Shown: positions 21,865 to 33,411, numbered from the stretch's first letter. The stretch: DNA of 64,000 nt from Lyophyllum atratum (GCA_014905825.1 JACGCN010000031.1:558001-622000), one strand, 5' to 3'. Made by a program: numbers and translations. Notes: generated by a model from the letters alone, not told the origin.

Positions 21865-22330
21865 GTTTACTACGGATAGACAAGGAAATATGACAATTAA
21901 CATCTATCTCTACATGTATATGTATTGAATCTTGCCCCCTATATGGGGACGTAGACACACTGACATACGGACCAAATTCGACCTACTCTTCAGGCAATGT
22001 GACGTGTGACCATTTGTTTGATCTCTTCATCTCTTGAAGACCTGTGGCAAACCTGTGGCGAGGTGTGACCAAGGGGAAATCTTTTCAAACATACCCGGCA
22101 GAAGACAAAAAATAACTTCTACTCCGAGAAGTGGTGGGATATCAGTTCTTTATACATAGGCATTGATATCATCCCGTAGGGCGCGAAAAAAGGCTTTTTT
22201 TTCGGTCGCGACTTCTTGGTTTGTTGCACTCTTCAGAATTCTTTATGACATGTGACAAACCCCAAATCTCTTCTCTTCAGAGGTCTTTGTGACATGTGAC
22301 TGAAGAGTAGGTTGAATTAGTACAGTAAAC
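21865..22330. other. Region between CACTA-like element and Gypsy LTR, no gene seen
   Basis: 466 bases without a supported ORF. Two copies of a TGTGACATGTGAC-like word with CTCTTCAG neighbours lie at about 22245-22300. They may belong to the end of the adjacent LTR, whose inner edge I cannot fix. Confidence 0.4.
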
Positions 22331-22596
22331 AGACGAGTGCTCTGGTCTATGGAGCGAGTACAAGTGATCTCGAGATGATATGTGTAATGAGAGAAAGGGG
22401 GAAAGAGATAGGTAATGATACGTGAGGTCCTGGCGCCCTTTTATAAGAAAAGGGCGACCCAGTCGAATCGAAATCCAAGAGTGTCGGGCCGGAATCGGGA
22501 GTCCATATCGACGATGGGCGACCGGGCCCTAGTCGAATCAGAAATGGTGACGTCGTATGTCGGAACATGCTGAAAGTGGTAACCGTAGGATTACAC
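22330..22596 (-). repeat. Probable 3' LTR of the Gypsy element (outer end uncertain)
   Basis: On the minus strand the sequence TTGGATTGGGAGGGG is a polypurine tract immediately before TGTAATCC at 22596, a good LTR start. Further in, TATAAAAGGGCGCC (about 22437-22450) is a good TATA box. The LTR's other end lies somewhere in 22250-22340. With no second LTR copy in view it cannot be fixed. Confidence 0.5.
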
Positions 22597-22760
22597 CCCT
22601 CCCAATCCAAAAAAAATGAGAACCATGTCAGTAAGAAAATGAAAAAGGTTAGGGAAGAGGGGATGATATGTAGTAAAAACAAAAACTGCTCGCTCGGGTG
22701 CGTCAAAACCCATTGGAAAATCTACCGGGGCAGGGACATTGAGAAAGGGCAAATACAAAT

Positions 22761-25250
22761 TTAACCCAACCCATTCTCTGCTTCCCACACATTGAGCGCG
22801 GCGTTGTTGGCGATGTCTTTACTGGGGAGCCATTGGTCATGTTCTGGTCGGTAGCCGATGTATCAAATAAGATATTGATGTCCTCGACTGCGTTTGCGCG
22901 AGTCCACGATCTTCTCCACGGGCGCCTCCATCATGCCGTCTTCGGTCAGAACAAGTGGAGGCGGAGCAAATTCTTGGGATGGAAACAATTCGCCGTCGTT
23001 TTCCCGGAACGGCATGACTCCACTTCCAAGGTATGGAAAGTGGTATAGACCTCCGGGTTGTTGGGCATGGCGATGGAGACAGTCGAAGCGTCCTTATGAA
23101 CCGCAACAATATCGAAGGGACCGTCATAGCGAGGCATAAACTTTGCCATGCGGTTCTCGCCCTTCTTTCAATATGTTCGATGTCTGTGTGTTGTCGACAG
23201 CCGCACGTGTTGTCCCACCGTGAAGGGGAATTTAATGGTACGACTCTTGTTCACTTGTGCAGCTTGCTGAATTTTAGCTTGTATCAAATTGTCCTGTGCA
23301 GAAGCCGTATCAAGCTTCAAGCGTTCAATAACTTCACGGGCAGACACGGACTCCACGGCATCTGTAACTGGTACGATCGGCGGAATTGATCTGGGACTAC
23401 GTCCCATTTTCAGCTGAAAAGGGGAATATCCAGTCGATTTATTGGCTGTGTTCATTATGTCAAAACGAACACGTTGCAATGCCAGCGACCAACCGCGTTG
23501 GGTTCAGTCGACATGGAACCACAACGCCTGGTTGATGGTCTTGTTTGAGTGCTCACTGACGCCATCGGTCTGTGGGTGATAAGCCGACAACATTTTCATT
23601 TTGACGCCTGTTAACTTTGCAAGATACGACCCGAAGAGTTTATCCCTGTCACATACGATGTTGCGTGGTAAACCATTTTCACAGTACCAATTGTCAAAGA
23701 ATAAATCTGCAAACTTTTTGGCTGTGAGATCGGTACGAGTAGGAACGATTTGAATTTTGGAGTGCAATCAGTGTGTCATAGATAGTATGCAATTAAATCC
23801 ATTGTCTTCAGGTAGTGGCCCACTGGCCCAATAAAATCCATTGCGACGGAGTCACCTCTGGCATCAGGGACAGGCAAGGGATGTAATGGACCAATTGGTG
23901 CAGTAGAGGATGATTTGAAACACTGACATTCACGGCACAAAGGTATATAACCTTGTTCCAAGTTTAGACGCATGTTTGGCCAGTAATATGCTGTGCAAAT
24001 AGCTGCATATGATTTATCGAATCCAAAATGGCCCAAGGCGTCATGTGCAGTTCTGAAAATCAGATCTCTTACTGTTTCCTGTACAGGGAACGATCAACTG
24101 TTGGCCAAGGTACCACAGGCCTTTATGTTTCCGAAGGAGCGGCATTCCAGGTCTAGCAGTTATAAGGTTCACACACCACTTGTCGGATACATAACCGCCT
24201 TTGATATCGGACAATATGGATGGATCTGCTGTGATGCTCAGAGACAACGGTGCCGGATGGTCGATCAAGGCAGCCGCCCTTGCCAGACAGTACGCTGAGC
24301 CAAAAGAAGATGCATTCAATACGGGAACAATAAACACAAGGCAGTGAGAAATGAGATCGTCGTTATGCATGTGGAAGAAGGAAGGTGCAGAGTGTACAGT
24401 GTCGGCAGAGACAGCAGTTGCAGTAGGGGTGGGCAGACGCGAAAGTGCATCTGTGACCGTGTTATCTTCTCCTTTGACATACAATATTTGGAAGTCGAAT
24501 TGTGACAAAAATTCCATCCAACGGGCCTGCCGTCGTGACAAGTCCCGTTGACCGTCAAAGTTCTGTAACATTTTGTGATCAGTGAACACCACAAATTGCA
24601 TACCAAAGAGGTCTGCACGCCACTTATGCAATGCACATATAATTGCTAACAGTTCTTTTTCATGAACCGGGTAATTCAATTCAGCACCTTTAAAGGTTGA
24701 TGATTCGAAAGCGACCAGGCGAGCTGTTTCCCATGTTTCGCGGAAGGACAGAACTGCGCCCGACCGGAGATCACTAGCATCCGTAGTCACGAATATGGTT
24801 TTGGTAGGGTCGTCATGATCGATAGATGTGAGGCAATTGTGCCCTATTACGATTTCTTTTATACCGTTGAAAGCCTTCTGATATCTGGACGTCCATGCAG
24901 AAAATTCTTTATCACATTCCTTCGTTATCAGCTCAGTCAAAATGCCGCTGTGGTCCACGAGTTTTGGCAGAAACATTGCAATGTAACGCACTAAACCCAA
25001 AAAGGCCTGGATGTCTGTGGACGATTTAGGATGCGGCCACGCGATTATGTGTTCTGCTTTACACTCGTCAGCTTCAATACCATCGGCGGAGATGTGATGT
25101 CCCAAGAAATCGATACTAGTGCAATATAAGTTTGTTTTCTTAGCGTTGATGTACAGACGAGCCACGCGCAAGGCGTTTAAAACCACACGGATGTTCTTGT
25201 GATGTTTGTCAAGCTGAGGAAGACCAAATTACGATGTCATCCAAATAGAT
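22761..25250 (-). pseudogene. Gypsy Pol: RT end, RNase H, integrase, chromodomain (broken)
   Basis: A 381-residue ORF (25186-24041) starts just after the RT active site, which is visible upstream as CHIYLDDIVIW at about 25225-25260. It continues with FLGHHISADGIEADECK and AFLGLVRYIAMF, then RNase H (FVTTDASDLRSGAVL, PVHEKELLAIICALHKWRAD, FTDHKMLQNF, NTVTDALSRLP). After a frame break follow the integrase HHCC-type region (HDALGHFGFDKSYA, CRECQCFKS) and core (DFIGPVGHYLKTMD, GLPRNIVCDRDKLF, SAYHPQTDGVSE). The C-terminus has MPRYDGPFDIVAVHKD and a chromodomain tail (YRPEHDQWLPSKDIANN) ending at 22761. Several stops and frameshifts (near 22870, 23160, 23490, 23775) show it is inactive. Confidence 0.9.
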
Positions 25251-25654
25251 GTGACAGATTTTTCCAATAAGCTCCCTTAGGGCGGCTGTCACCCGATGCT
25301 GATGAATGAGGTCTTTACACTCCCCCACCTAATCCTATCGGATCCGATCGGACTCCTAGGACATCCTAGGACATCCTAGGACATCCTAGGACTCTGATCG
25401 GACTAGTTGGCACTACAAATCATCAATAAATGATAGACTTTGGACCATCCGAGTCCGAGAAAATCCTATCGGAGTCCGATCGGACATCGGATCGGACTCG
25501 GACTCCGATTGGATTTTGTACTATCAGACTCCGATAGGACTCCTAGGACAACCAGTTAGAACTACCAATGTCATTGCCAGTAAGAACTACCAATGTCATT
25601 ACCAGTATGACTAGTGTTACTGGTACTACTAATACTAGTAGTAGTAACAAAATA

Positions 25655-25737
25655 GTAACAACGTCGAGAGTCGAACACTCGACCTACGGCAAGTGAATCA
25701 ACGTTCAGTTGACAACGCTAACCGCTGGTTCATACGG
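25655..25737 (-). other. tRNA-like segment (possible SINE head or tRNA pseudogene)
   Basis: On the minus strand the segment has an A-box-like GGTTAGCGTTG, an anticodon-arm-like hairpin TCAA-CTGAACG-TTGA (a loop reading GAA), and a B-box-like GTGTTCGACTCTC. The acceptor stem does not pair well. A related arrangement sits at 60428-60515 in the other element of this type. Not a credible working tRNA gene. Confidence 0.4.
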
Positions 25738-25759
25738 CTGTTACAAAATGGCCTACTAA

Positions 25760-26880
25760 ATGCTACAGATCATGTTCGACAACGGGCCCGTGCGCTTCGT
25801 CACATGATGGTTGAAACATCACCATCTTCTTTGTTGTTGGCTGTTCCTCAACCACCACCACCGTCGCCATCGCCCTCTCCACCCTCCCCCCCGCTGCATC
25901 CCCTCGGCGCCGTCGGCCGGTGCGCACCCCACACCGCGTAGGACACCCCACAAGCACCGCACAAGCCCCCATGACAGCCGAAAACGACGAGAAGGGAAGG
26001 AAAACAGGGGAGGCAACGAGGGCAGACCCCAGTTGGGGGAGAGCTGCGAGGTGCGCCCTTGCACCCCCCACACGTCCTCCACTGACCCCCCGACATGCAG
26101 CACGCCCACAACCACGGCCCCAGCGAGCCCGACCCCTCCACCCCGCCGCCACGTCACACACCAGACCACCTGCCTACCACTGCCACGTCACAGCACAACC
26201 CCCTACGACAACAGCCCCACCCGACGACCACGACCATGACTGCCACACAGCCGCCACGTCGCACGGCGAAACAAGACCCACGCCCTCACCCCGACGGCCA
26301 CGACCCACGGACAAAGCCCAACGGACGGACGACGACGCCCGAGGCGGGAGGTAACCCCGACAGCCCCCGCTCCCCCTGTCACGTCACGCAGCGCCGCCCG
26401 ACACCCCCACGTCACCTTACCACCACCCAGAACCCCCGCCAGTCGCATGGGCCAATGTCCGCGGCCACGACACCCACCCAACCGCCACGTCACCCAGCGT
26501 GATGCAACACAACACCGGAACACACCCCCCGCCCACGTCTGCCACGTCGCCCGGCCAAAAAGAGGACACGCCCGAACACCCAGGACCACCGACCCCCACG
26601 TCGCCAAAACGACCCCGCCGCTGACCGTAACGGCCAACAGCCCCAGCCACCCCAGGAGCCCCCCCCACCACGTCACGCGTCGCGGCACGATGCGGCACGC
26701 CCGCAGCCACCCCGCAAGCCCATCCACCACCATGTCACCAGCGCGACGCGCCCATCACACGCGCCCAACCGTCACGTCACCCAGTGCGACGCGACACAAC
26801 ACGACACCGGACCGCACCCCCCGCCCAGGTCCGCCGTTTCAACCCCCCATGTTCCACCACGCCGCGCGTTTGTGTGCGGC
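25760..26880. repeat. C-rich, CACGTCAC-rich low-complexity core
   Basis: About 1.1 kb with the plus strand dominated by C and A and the words CACGTCAC or CACGTCGC repeated more than ten times. Several long open frames on both strands are a by-product of this composition (Pro/Thr/His/Arg or Val/Gly/Trp-rich) and are not called as genes. A similar core occurs at 60545-61620. Confidence 0.75.
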
Positions 26881-27245
26881 CTTATATTTCTATCTAAATA
26901 GTCACTATAAATGTACTAGATAGTTTTGAATAATATGTTGTTGTGTCATTCATTGGTCCCAAGTCCAATCAGCGATCAGACTCCGATCGGATTCCTATTC
27001 AATTTGTAAGTAGAAATTACTACAAACATTGTATATAAAGTATATAACCACAGTGCAATCGGACTCCTAGGAGTCCTAAGAGTGCGATCGGATAGTCCTA
27101 GCAGACTCCTAGAACGTCTTAGGACAGTCCGATCGGAGTCTTAGGACGTCTTAAGACAGTCCAATCGGAGTCTTAGGACTCCTAGGAGTCCGATCGGACT
27201 AGGTGGGGGAGTGTAAAGCACTGTGATGAATAGCAGGTGAGTTCC

Positions 27246-28025
27246 TCAGTCCAATACAGCCATCAAATGAACATGATCGGGATGCATATGAGTCTGAAAA
27301 AACGAATTGGTCATGTCAATAGTAGCAAAGTATTTTCCTTTCGAGCAATGGTGCAATATATCGTCTATTCGCAGAATTGGATGATTGTCTGGTACAGTGT
27401 TCGAATCTAGTTGGCGGTAATTGTTTACCCAACGAGGTAAAACCTTGGGGTCGGCTTTTGGTATAATGAAGGCAGGGGAGGCGTCAATCAATGTTTTCCA
27501 AGCCTTGTGGTATTTCCTAGGGCACTGATAGGTACACGACTTGATTGTAGTTTCGGCGTCATGCAAATGAATTTCAGCAACAATGTCGCGGGGCAGTTTA
27601 TTAATGTGAGGAATCCCTTCAAAGATATCTTTAAATTCGTTTTTAACTTGGGCCTCGCACTTGCTAAAGTGTTCAAGAGTGGACAGTTGTTCGATATGAT
27701 TTTCTGTAGAAGCAATTACATTCACAGGAACAACTTCCTCAAACAACCCCAGCCGATGTAAACGCGACAGACGTTCTGCGCAAACGAACTTTAGTTCTTT
27801 AACCATCTCCCTGCGAAGGGGAGCCAGTTTTCGTCAAGCAGCACGCAAAGGAGAAATTTTGCGAAAGATAGGTGGCACGATGTGTCCGGGGTTCAATAAG
27901 TCATACCCAGGTCTTTTGTCAAACAACGTGTTGGAATTGTGATCGGGAAGTTCTGTGAGAGCAGGCACACTGGATAGTATCTCTGGATCACTGCTTGACC
28001 ACCTGGCTGTCCTCATCATCCCTGC
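27246..28025 (-). pseudogene. Gypsy Pol: region before RT and RT start (broken)
   Basis: Reads SRLHRLGLFEEVVPVNVI, FKDIFEGIPHINKLP, KTLIDASPAFIIPKADPKVLP and RWVNNYRQLDSNTVPDNHPI, then RIDDILHHCSKGKYFATIDM, the RT palm start. It ends at a stop just after HLMAVL, where the usual TPFGLYEWLVMPM-type segment is missing, so a deletion precedes the TIR insertion. A short related frame (28019-27834, with TRPGYDLLNPGH-like sequence) continues upstream. Protease and gag are not present. Confidence 0.8.
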
Positions 28026-28030
28026 AGATC

Positions 28031-28890
28031 TGCAATGCGGTCTGCCACATCCTCGGGCGGCACGTACTCATGGACGCCGCAAAGTGTACAATGTCTCGGC
28101 ACCCGCTCCTCCGAGGATGCTGCAAGTTGGGCAAAAGAAGATCCATTGACCCAATCTATTGGGAATGATCGTCTGTCGTTGCCTCGAACATCATTGCCTC
28201 ACACCGACATCATTGTGATCCTCTATCACCCCGAACATCGTTGCCTCGAAAATGGACATTGTTGCGATCCTCTATCATGGTCCCTCGAACATTGTTGCCA
28301 CATCGTCGCGACTCATGCTTGCTGCACAGACTCATTATTTTGCACGGCATTCTTGGCCCGACCGACCACGTTGGTACAGACTCCTCATGATCATTGGCAT
28401 ATTTCCTCCGTACATACACCTCCGATAAACTTCATATATCAAACGTGCTAGCAATATACCCTATTTTTCCTCTGCACTTCTGAGCCATTAAAATTCAAAC
28501 ATACTGATTCATTCGCAAGCTTGCTTTGTTTACAACGATAGGGCACATGGCTGAGCATATATTCAGACGTGCTGATTTGTTTGAATCCGCAGGCCTGGCA
28601 GCCAAAGATGGCAAGCTTGCTTTGTTACAATGATTGGGCACATGGCTGAGTCACATTCTGAAGGTGTTTTTCTCTCTTGCTCTGCCACCTAACCTTAATA
28701 TACTTGTCTCTTCTAGGCTTCGTGTTTCTTCTAGACACGCCCTCTGGTTCCGGGCCAGGCTTCTGCTACTCAAGATGCTTTCCCTGCACACACGTTGCAC
28801 CACCGTGCCCATTAAGGTAACAGTTCAGAAGCTTGAAAGACCAAGATATATTCCTCTCACTCATGTAGTTAACCGTTTCAGTGCTCTGTC
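28031..28890. other. Unassigned region with short direct duplication
   Basis: No gene supported. A ~93-bp direct duplication is seen: GCAAGCTTGCTTTGTT followed by GGGCACATGGCTGAG occurs at 28518-28557 and again at 28611-28650. At 28150-28330 the word AACATCGTTGC/AACATTGTTGC with CCTCGA recurs about five times. Confidence 0.5.
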
Positions 28891-29976
28891 ATGTCCTCCC
28901 ACTCGAATAGCAGTTCACTCCACGTTGGAGCACACCTCTCACCCTCATTCACCTTCAGCCTCCAGCCTCCGTCGACAGATATCACAGGCTCCGTCATCTC
29001 ATTCAGCTCTGATGGTGGCTCTCTAGGTGCTGGCAATCACTATCCACTCCCTGCCTACCAGGAATTCTCCCAGCAGACCACGCGCAGTAGACCATCCCCG
29101 TACTGTGAAGCTCTCTATAGTAATAGAGACCCTTCGCGTGCAGACCCCCAAGATGTTATGGGCAGCTCCATCAGACGAGCAAGTTTTTTCATTGATACAC
29201 CTCCCCCATCGTCGATTTCGACCAGCATCACTAGCTCTGATGAGAGCTCCAAGTCGGCCTATCACCCTCTCCGTCGGTTCTTCCTCAACCCGCCGGCTAC
29301 ATACCACCATTGCCAAACAACCAAGAATTTAGCCCAACACTCTAGTTTCCCTGTTGGGGTGTTCTACCGCTTAACCGGATTCGTTCTTTACAAGCCCGTC
29401 GGACTTGGTGGTGACATCGAAATATACAGCGACACCAGGCCAGAGGTCGAACCCGACGTCAAAATGGGACTTCAAGGGGACTGTGATAAGGATGTTGCGC
29501 TCGAGGGAGGCTTCATGGGTCTGGTACGACTTAGTCACGGTCGGCGGCTTTCATGCCACCCTCCTTGTACCCAGCGCCTGTGCAAAGTTAGGATGCGGGG
29601 CAAAATCATGGACTTTATTTGGACGAAGTGCCTCACACCAACTACTCTGGCTCATGCCATTTCCGACCCACTTGACGAGCCTAGTGCTGAGGCATACACA
29701 TCCGTGCGCTGCGACATTGACCAATTTCTGGCAGTGTCTGTCGCCTATTCCATCGGAGGGGAGATACAAAGCCAGCCTCGTCCATTGGCGAGTGATACTG
29801 CATGCTATCACTCTTTGGCTGGAAGTAGTTTTCGCTCTGCCTCCTCTCCTCACCACATGGATCCCACATTTGATTGCATCATTCCGAGCAAGCTGCCAAC
29901 GGAGAATGCCATGAAATCGACTGGTCAGAGAATTTGGCTAGCAGGTATTCCGGGTCCTCTCCCGACAACTTCCTGA
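28891..29976 (+). other. Unrecognised 361-codon ORF
   Basis: Open from an ATG at 28891 to 29976. The product starts Ser-rich (MSSHSNSSSLHVGAHLSPSF), has no signal peptide, membrane segment or catalytic motif I recognise, and contains overlapping open frames on both strands. Its last 35 codons lie in a 130-bp segment that is present inverted at 30624-30763. Coding status is doubtful; it may be part of a degenerate transposon. Surrounded on both sides by transposon remnants. Confidence 0.3.
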
Positions 29977-29999
29977 TAAGGCAAGACACTCGGGGTCCT
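29866..29999 (+). repeat. Left arm of a ~130-bp inverted duplication
   Basis: Pairs with 30624-30763. Shared words include ATTTGATTGCATCATTC, GAGAATGCCATGAAAT, CTGGTCAGAGAAT, GGTATTCCGGGTCCT and CTCGGGGTCCT. Roughly 85-90 per cent of positions match by eye. Confidence 0.8.
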
Positions 30000-30143
30000 A
30001 TTTCTTTGAGGCTGAGGATCTCCTCGATACTGGATGTAGATGTTTCTGTCCTTACTGCTGTTCGTCGTCCATTGATTTATTGAATATAATCGCTGCCTGG
30101 TTCTTTCAAGCTCGAGTCAAATGACGACTGCCTTGCAGCCTTA

Positions 30144-32530
30144 TTGACCCAGCAGGATATGTTCACCTTCTCCAGGCAGGAACAGGAAATTCTCACACAA
30201 TCTCCTGTGGATTTCGACGAAACCAGTGTGTGTCAACTGGATGCTTTTACGATGCAATCCATGTGCCAAAATCGGTGTGACGAGGTCCACCATCAGCCTG
30301 GGCATAAGGGGAAAGGAATTGCCACAGGAGATAGAAGAGGCATGCAGAGGCTGCTAGTAAATCGAGGGGCAGTATGAACAGTCGGATACTGACAGAGAGG
30401 GAGGCGAATCAGGCGACAAGCTGGAGGGAGACAGAAGAGGAGCTTGAGATATTGACGAGAAAGGTGTTCGAGTGGATTACATTGCTTAAGCAGAGCATCA
30501 CGCAATCCATGACCAAAAGAGATTGCAATGTAAGAGACAGTTTTATTGACGGTCTCGGTGCCTGGAATTGATCTCTTTGAGCTTGTAGCCGCATGATGCA
30601 ACTGCGATGATCGCAGTTTCGATGCAAGGACCCCGAGCGCCTTACCTTATCGGGCAATTGTCGGGGTAGGACCCGGAATACCTGCTGGCCAGATTCTCTG
30701 ACCAGTCAATTTCATGGCATTCTCCAGTGGCAGCCCCTTGCTCAGAATGATGCAATCAAATGCATCCTGTCTGACTCATTTCGATGTCATGTAGACCATG
30801 GTCAAGAGGACACGTTGGAGTGGGCATCCGAAGCCGATTCCCAAAGACTCCTGCACCAGGGAGAGGGCACAGAGGAGGGGGGGGGGGAAGGGCAAGGGGA
30901 AGGGGAGGAGAGGGGGCAGAGCCAGGAGGAGGAAGGCTTCCCAGCTCCTTTCAACCACTCTATATATGCTAGTGCAGACGATGCGACATGGAGGACCACG
31001 ATTCAGCCCATCCATATGATCAGTATAGATCCCAGCAGCAGCTCATCGACACCCAGGCTTACATGCCTCCCAGCCAGGGCCTCCAGGTCCATGCATCGCA
31101 GCCATTGTACACGGAGCCTTATTATCAAAACCTGCTACACCGAGGTTTCACCCGGGTCCAGGACGTCTGCCATTCACCACTCTGTACATTGGGACTGGAA
31201 CGAAGGGACTGGCACCCCCCCGCGTACATTCCCCCTGACCACCTGGGTGCCTCGACCAGTGTGTGGTATACTTCCAGCTGCCCCAGCACCAGCGCTCCCT
31301 CCAGGCTCAAATTGAGGCCCAGGCACAATCTCTAATTGCCTTGATACACTACACAAACTCACTCATGCCCTCATTATCCAATGCCCTCCTGAGGGTGGGC
31401 CAGCATGTCCTGCTTGTTCAGGAGGTGCTTTAGTAAGACATACAGTCCTCACTTCAACTTCTAAGAAACTGATCCCCATGATGCCAGCACCAACAGCAAT
31501 GAGCATCTGGTGCTCTTCCTGGATGATAATGGGCAGGAGGAGATGGTGCTGCTAGTGCCTGTGGAGATTGTTTTTGATTTTCTCGGACTCTCTCAGCCTA
31601 TCATCGCGTGCCTGTGGTAGAAGGTATAAGCTGCTCCTCTCTTTAACATCGTAGTTTCGCTTTCTGTACTGTCAATCTCAACTGTTTTGAACCATGTCTT
31701 TCCCATGATATCTGAAGTTGACTCAGGCATCTGGGTCTTCGTGAAGCCTTCACAGTCTTTCAAGTACCTTGCTGGTGAACCGTTCTCGGTCATTATCTAC
31801 AATAGAAAGGAACTAGGTCTTTTCCCACAGGAGATAAAGTCGCGAGCCCATTGGCTGCTGAACGATTCCCAAAAATCCGTGCCTCAGCTGTGCATGTCTC
31901 CATCTCTTGCCTTGAAGGTACATGTCCAAGTGAGTTCAACATTGATATGCTACCATCGTGTGATCATAATGGTTTGCAGGCAGGACAACTCAGAGAACCT
32001 TCCCCTCTCGGATGTTCTCAACACAACATCACCAAAGCGCCGTCGCAAGGTTTTTCGCTACCTCGAGCGATAACAATGCGAGTCCCAAACGACGTAGGAC
32101 ATCTTTCTTGGCTCGCTAAGGATCTCAGCAGTACCAGCGACACCGCATTAATTTATTTTGGGAGAGACACATATTGGACGGACTCAATAGCAGTCTGTGC
32201 CGCCGCTGCCAGCCCAACTCAAGTCACGATGTATATCTGGTATGCGCAGGACACGGTGATGACATGTAACCATTTTCTGCAGTCTCTCGTTCCCAGAAAT
32301 CTCATGAGTGTCTTCAATCTCCAAGCTCTGGAGCTGAGGAGTGTACGCAACTTGGCGCGCCGTTCTCAGACCACAAGTGTTGGCCTTAAAAAGCCAGACT
32401 GCTGCTCAACCTTCCGTGGATCATTCATCCCCAACTTTGTCATTCACCATGTTCCGTCTTCGGCCTGCCGAGGACCGCAGCACACCACCTTCTATTCTGC
32501 ATGTGAGAAGCTGCATCCTCCGTGACAGTG
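30144..32530 (+). other. Exon-like ORFs of unknown function (possible degenerate gene)
   Basis: Several plus-strand frames look protein-like but cannot be joined with confidence. 30144-30571 includes SRQEQEILTQSPVDFDETS and LTEREANQATSWRETEEELE. 30988-31250 begins MEDHDSAHPYDQYRSQQQL. About 31270-31430 is a helical stretch (QAQIEAQAQSLIALIHYTN). 31490-31620 ends in EEMVLLVPVEIVFDFLGLSQ and a stop. A GTAAGA..CCAG intron would join the last two. No family is recognised. Frames change without usable splice sites elsewhere, which suggests decay. Confidence 0.3.
30624..30763 (-). repeat. Right arm of the ~130-bp inverted duplication
   Basis: Inverse of 29866-29999 with about a dozen differences and a small insertion (GGGGCT). 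A transcript through both arms could fold into a long hairpin with a ~620-nt loop. Confidence 0.8.
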
Positions 32531-32604
32531 CCACAGGAGGACACTAACCACTTAGTTCATTAGGCTTTATAAAGAAAGGAGGGCCGCTTGACTCACAAGG
32601 CACA

Positions 32605-32766
32605 GAATGTAAGGACACTGATCTGGTCAACGGGCAGTGTAATAAGTCACCATCAAGATGGTGATGCAACCAACACAGCCTGCAACACAGTAACAACCAT
32701 CAAGATGGTTGATGGGAGATAGGTTGGGAACAAGATTAGATAGCCCAGAGAGTGTTTCTAACAAGA
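32605..32766 (-). repeat. Truncated Copia LTR fragment, inverted
   Basis: On the minus strand it begins TGTTAGAAACACTCTC at 32766 and follows the 33412 LTR through CTGATCTGGTCAAC-like sequence (here inverted), then diverges near 32605. It cuts into a coiled-coil-coding stretch that continues to its right. Confidence 0.8.
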
Positions 32767-33019
32767 TTCAGCGAGACATGGTTGACAAGTTGATTGACGA
32801 GTTGGAGCAGACGAAGGTGGATTTGGAGGTGCGGGATGTCAAAACTCGGGTCCTGGATTACAATTGTCTCAAATGAGCATTCAGAGAGAGTGAAAAGCTG
32901 TGAGAAGCATCGACCTCCCAGCTCCGAAGAATGCGCGACGCTTCTCTCATTGTAGAGCAGCTGGTGATGCATGGAGAAATGCATCAGCCTGGAGACGTTC
33001 CCAGGGACTCAGATGAGGA
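32767..33019 (+). pseudogene. C-terminal coiled-coil fragment of an unknown protein
   Basis: Reads IQRDMVDKLIDELEQTKVDL, then after an in-frame stop AFRESEKL, a second stop, and STSQLRRMRDASLIVEQLV through PGDVPRDSDEE and a terminal stop at 33017-33019. The heptad pattern and acidic tail look like the end of a coiled-coil protein. The left side is cut by the LTR fragment. No named family. Confidence 0.45.
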
Positions 33020-33411
33020 GTAGTTGTGTTTTAGATGGACTTGCGATATTGCGACCTTGAACAACATTGTGACTTGTTTTGACTCAATAAATCATGGACC
33101 CACACACATCCACCTGCAGTGCCTCAAACACCTCTTCAAGCTTCACCTACCCCCAGATGGTTTGCCTTGTAGACTTCAAAATGCGCCTTTGTTGTCGGAA
33201 ACGGGGACCAAGGTATGACCCTTTTGTATTCCTGTTATCCCTGAAGCCCTTGAAGCACGACAAGATGGTTCTGACAGCTGACGCACCTTTGAATTTGAAA
33301 TTTCGACCGGCATCTTGGCAAGCGACCATCTAACGTCATCTGACGACGTCAGATCCTTACGGGAAGTCATCCACTAATAGCATAATTTCAAATTAGAGTA
33401 CAGTATATAAA

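Larger units (their letters stand above)
25308..27223. mobile_element. Non-autonomous DNA element inside Gypsy RT, KDZ-like termini, 1.9 kb
   Basis: The ends read GAGGTCTTTACACTCCCCC and, inverted at the right, CAGTGCTTTACACTCCCCC. The 8-bp flanks TGATGAAT at 25300-25307 and 27224-27231 are identical. Removing the element and one flank restores the RT reading (GLRNSPAIHQHRVTAALREL). Subterminal regions are packed with TCCTAGGA/CCGATCGGA words on both sides. The centre holds a tRNA-like segment and a strongly C-rich stretch rich in CACGTCAC. The same terminal sequence occurs at 50078 and 60072 beside KDZ transposase sequence, so I assign it to the KDZ group. A hAT origin is the alternative, since hAT elements also make 8-bp duplications. 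Confidence 0.8.
22330..28030 (-). mobile_element. Ty3/Gypsy retrotransposon, degraded, minus strand
   Basis: Pol remnants read on the minus strand in the Gypsy order: protease/RT start (about 28025-27246), RT end, RNase H, integrase and chromodomain (25250-22761). A likely 3' LTR follows. The element is interrupted in RT by a TIR element (25308-27223). No 5' LTR or gag is found at the right end, so it is 5'-truncated or rearranged near 28030. Confidence 0.85.

Noticed and set aside
25811..26923. Long ORFs on both strands in the C-rich core (up to 176 codons)
   Set aside because: Products are Pro/Thr/His/Arg or Val/Gly/Trp runs that follow from repeated CACGTCAC; several frames are open at once.
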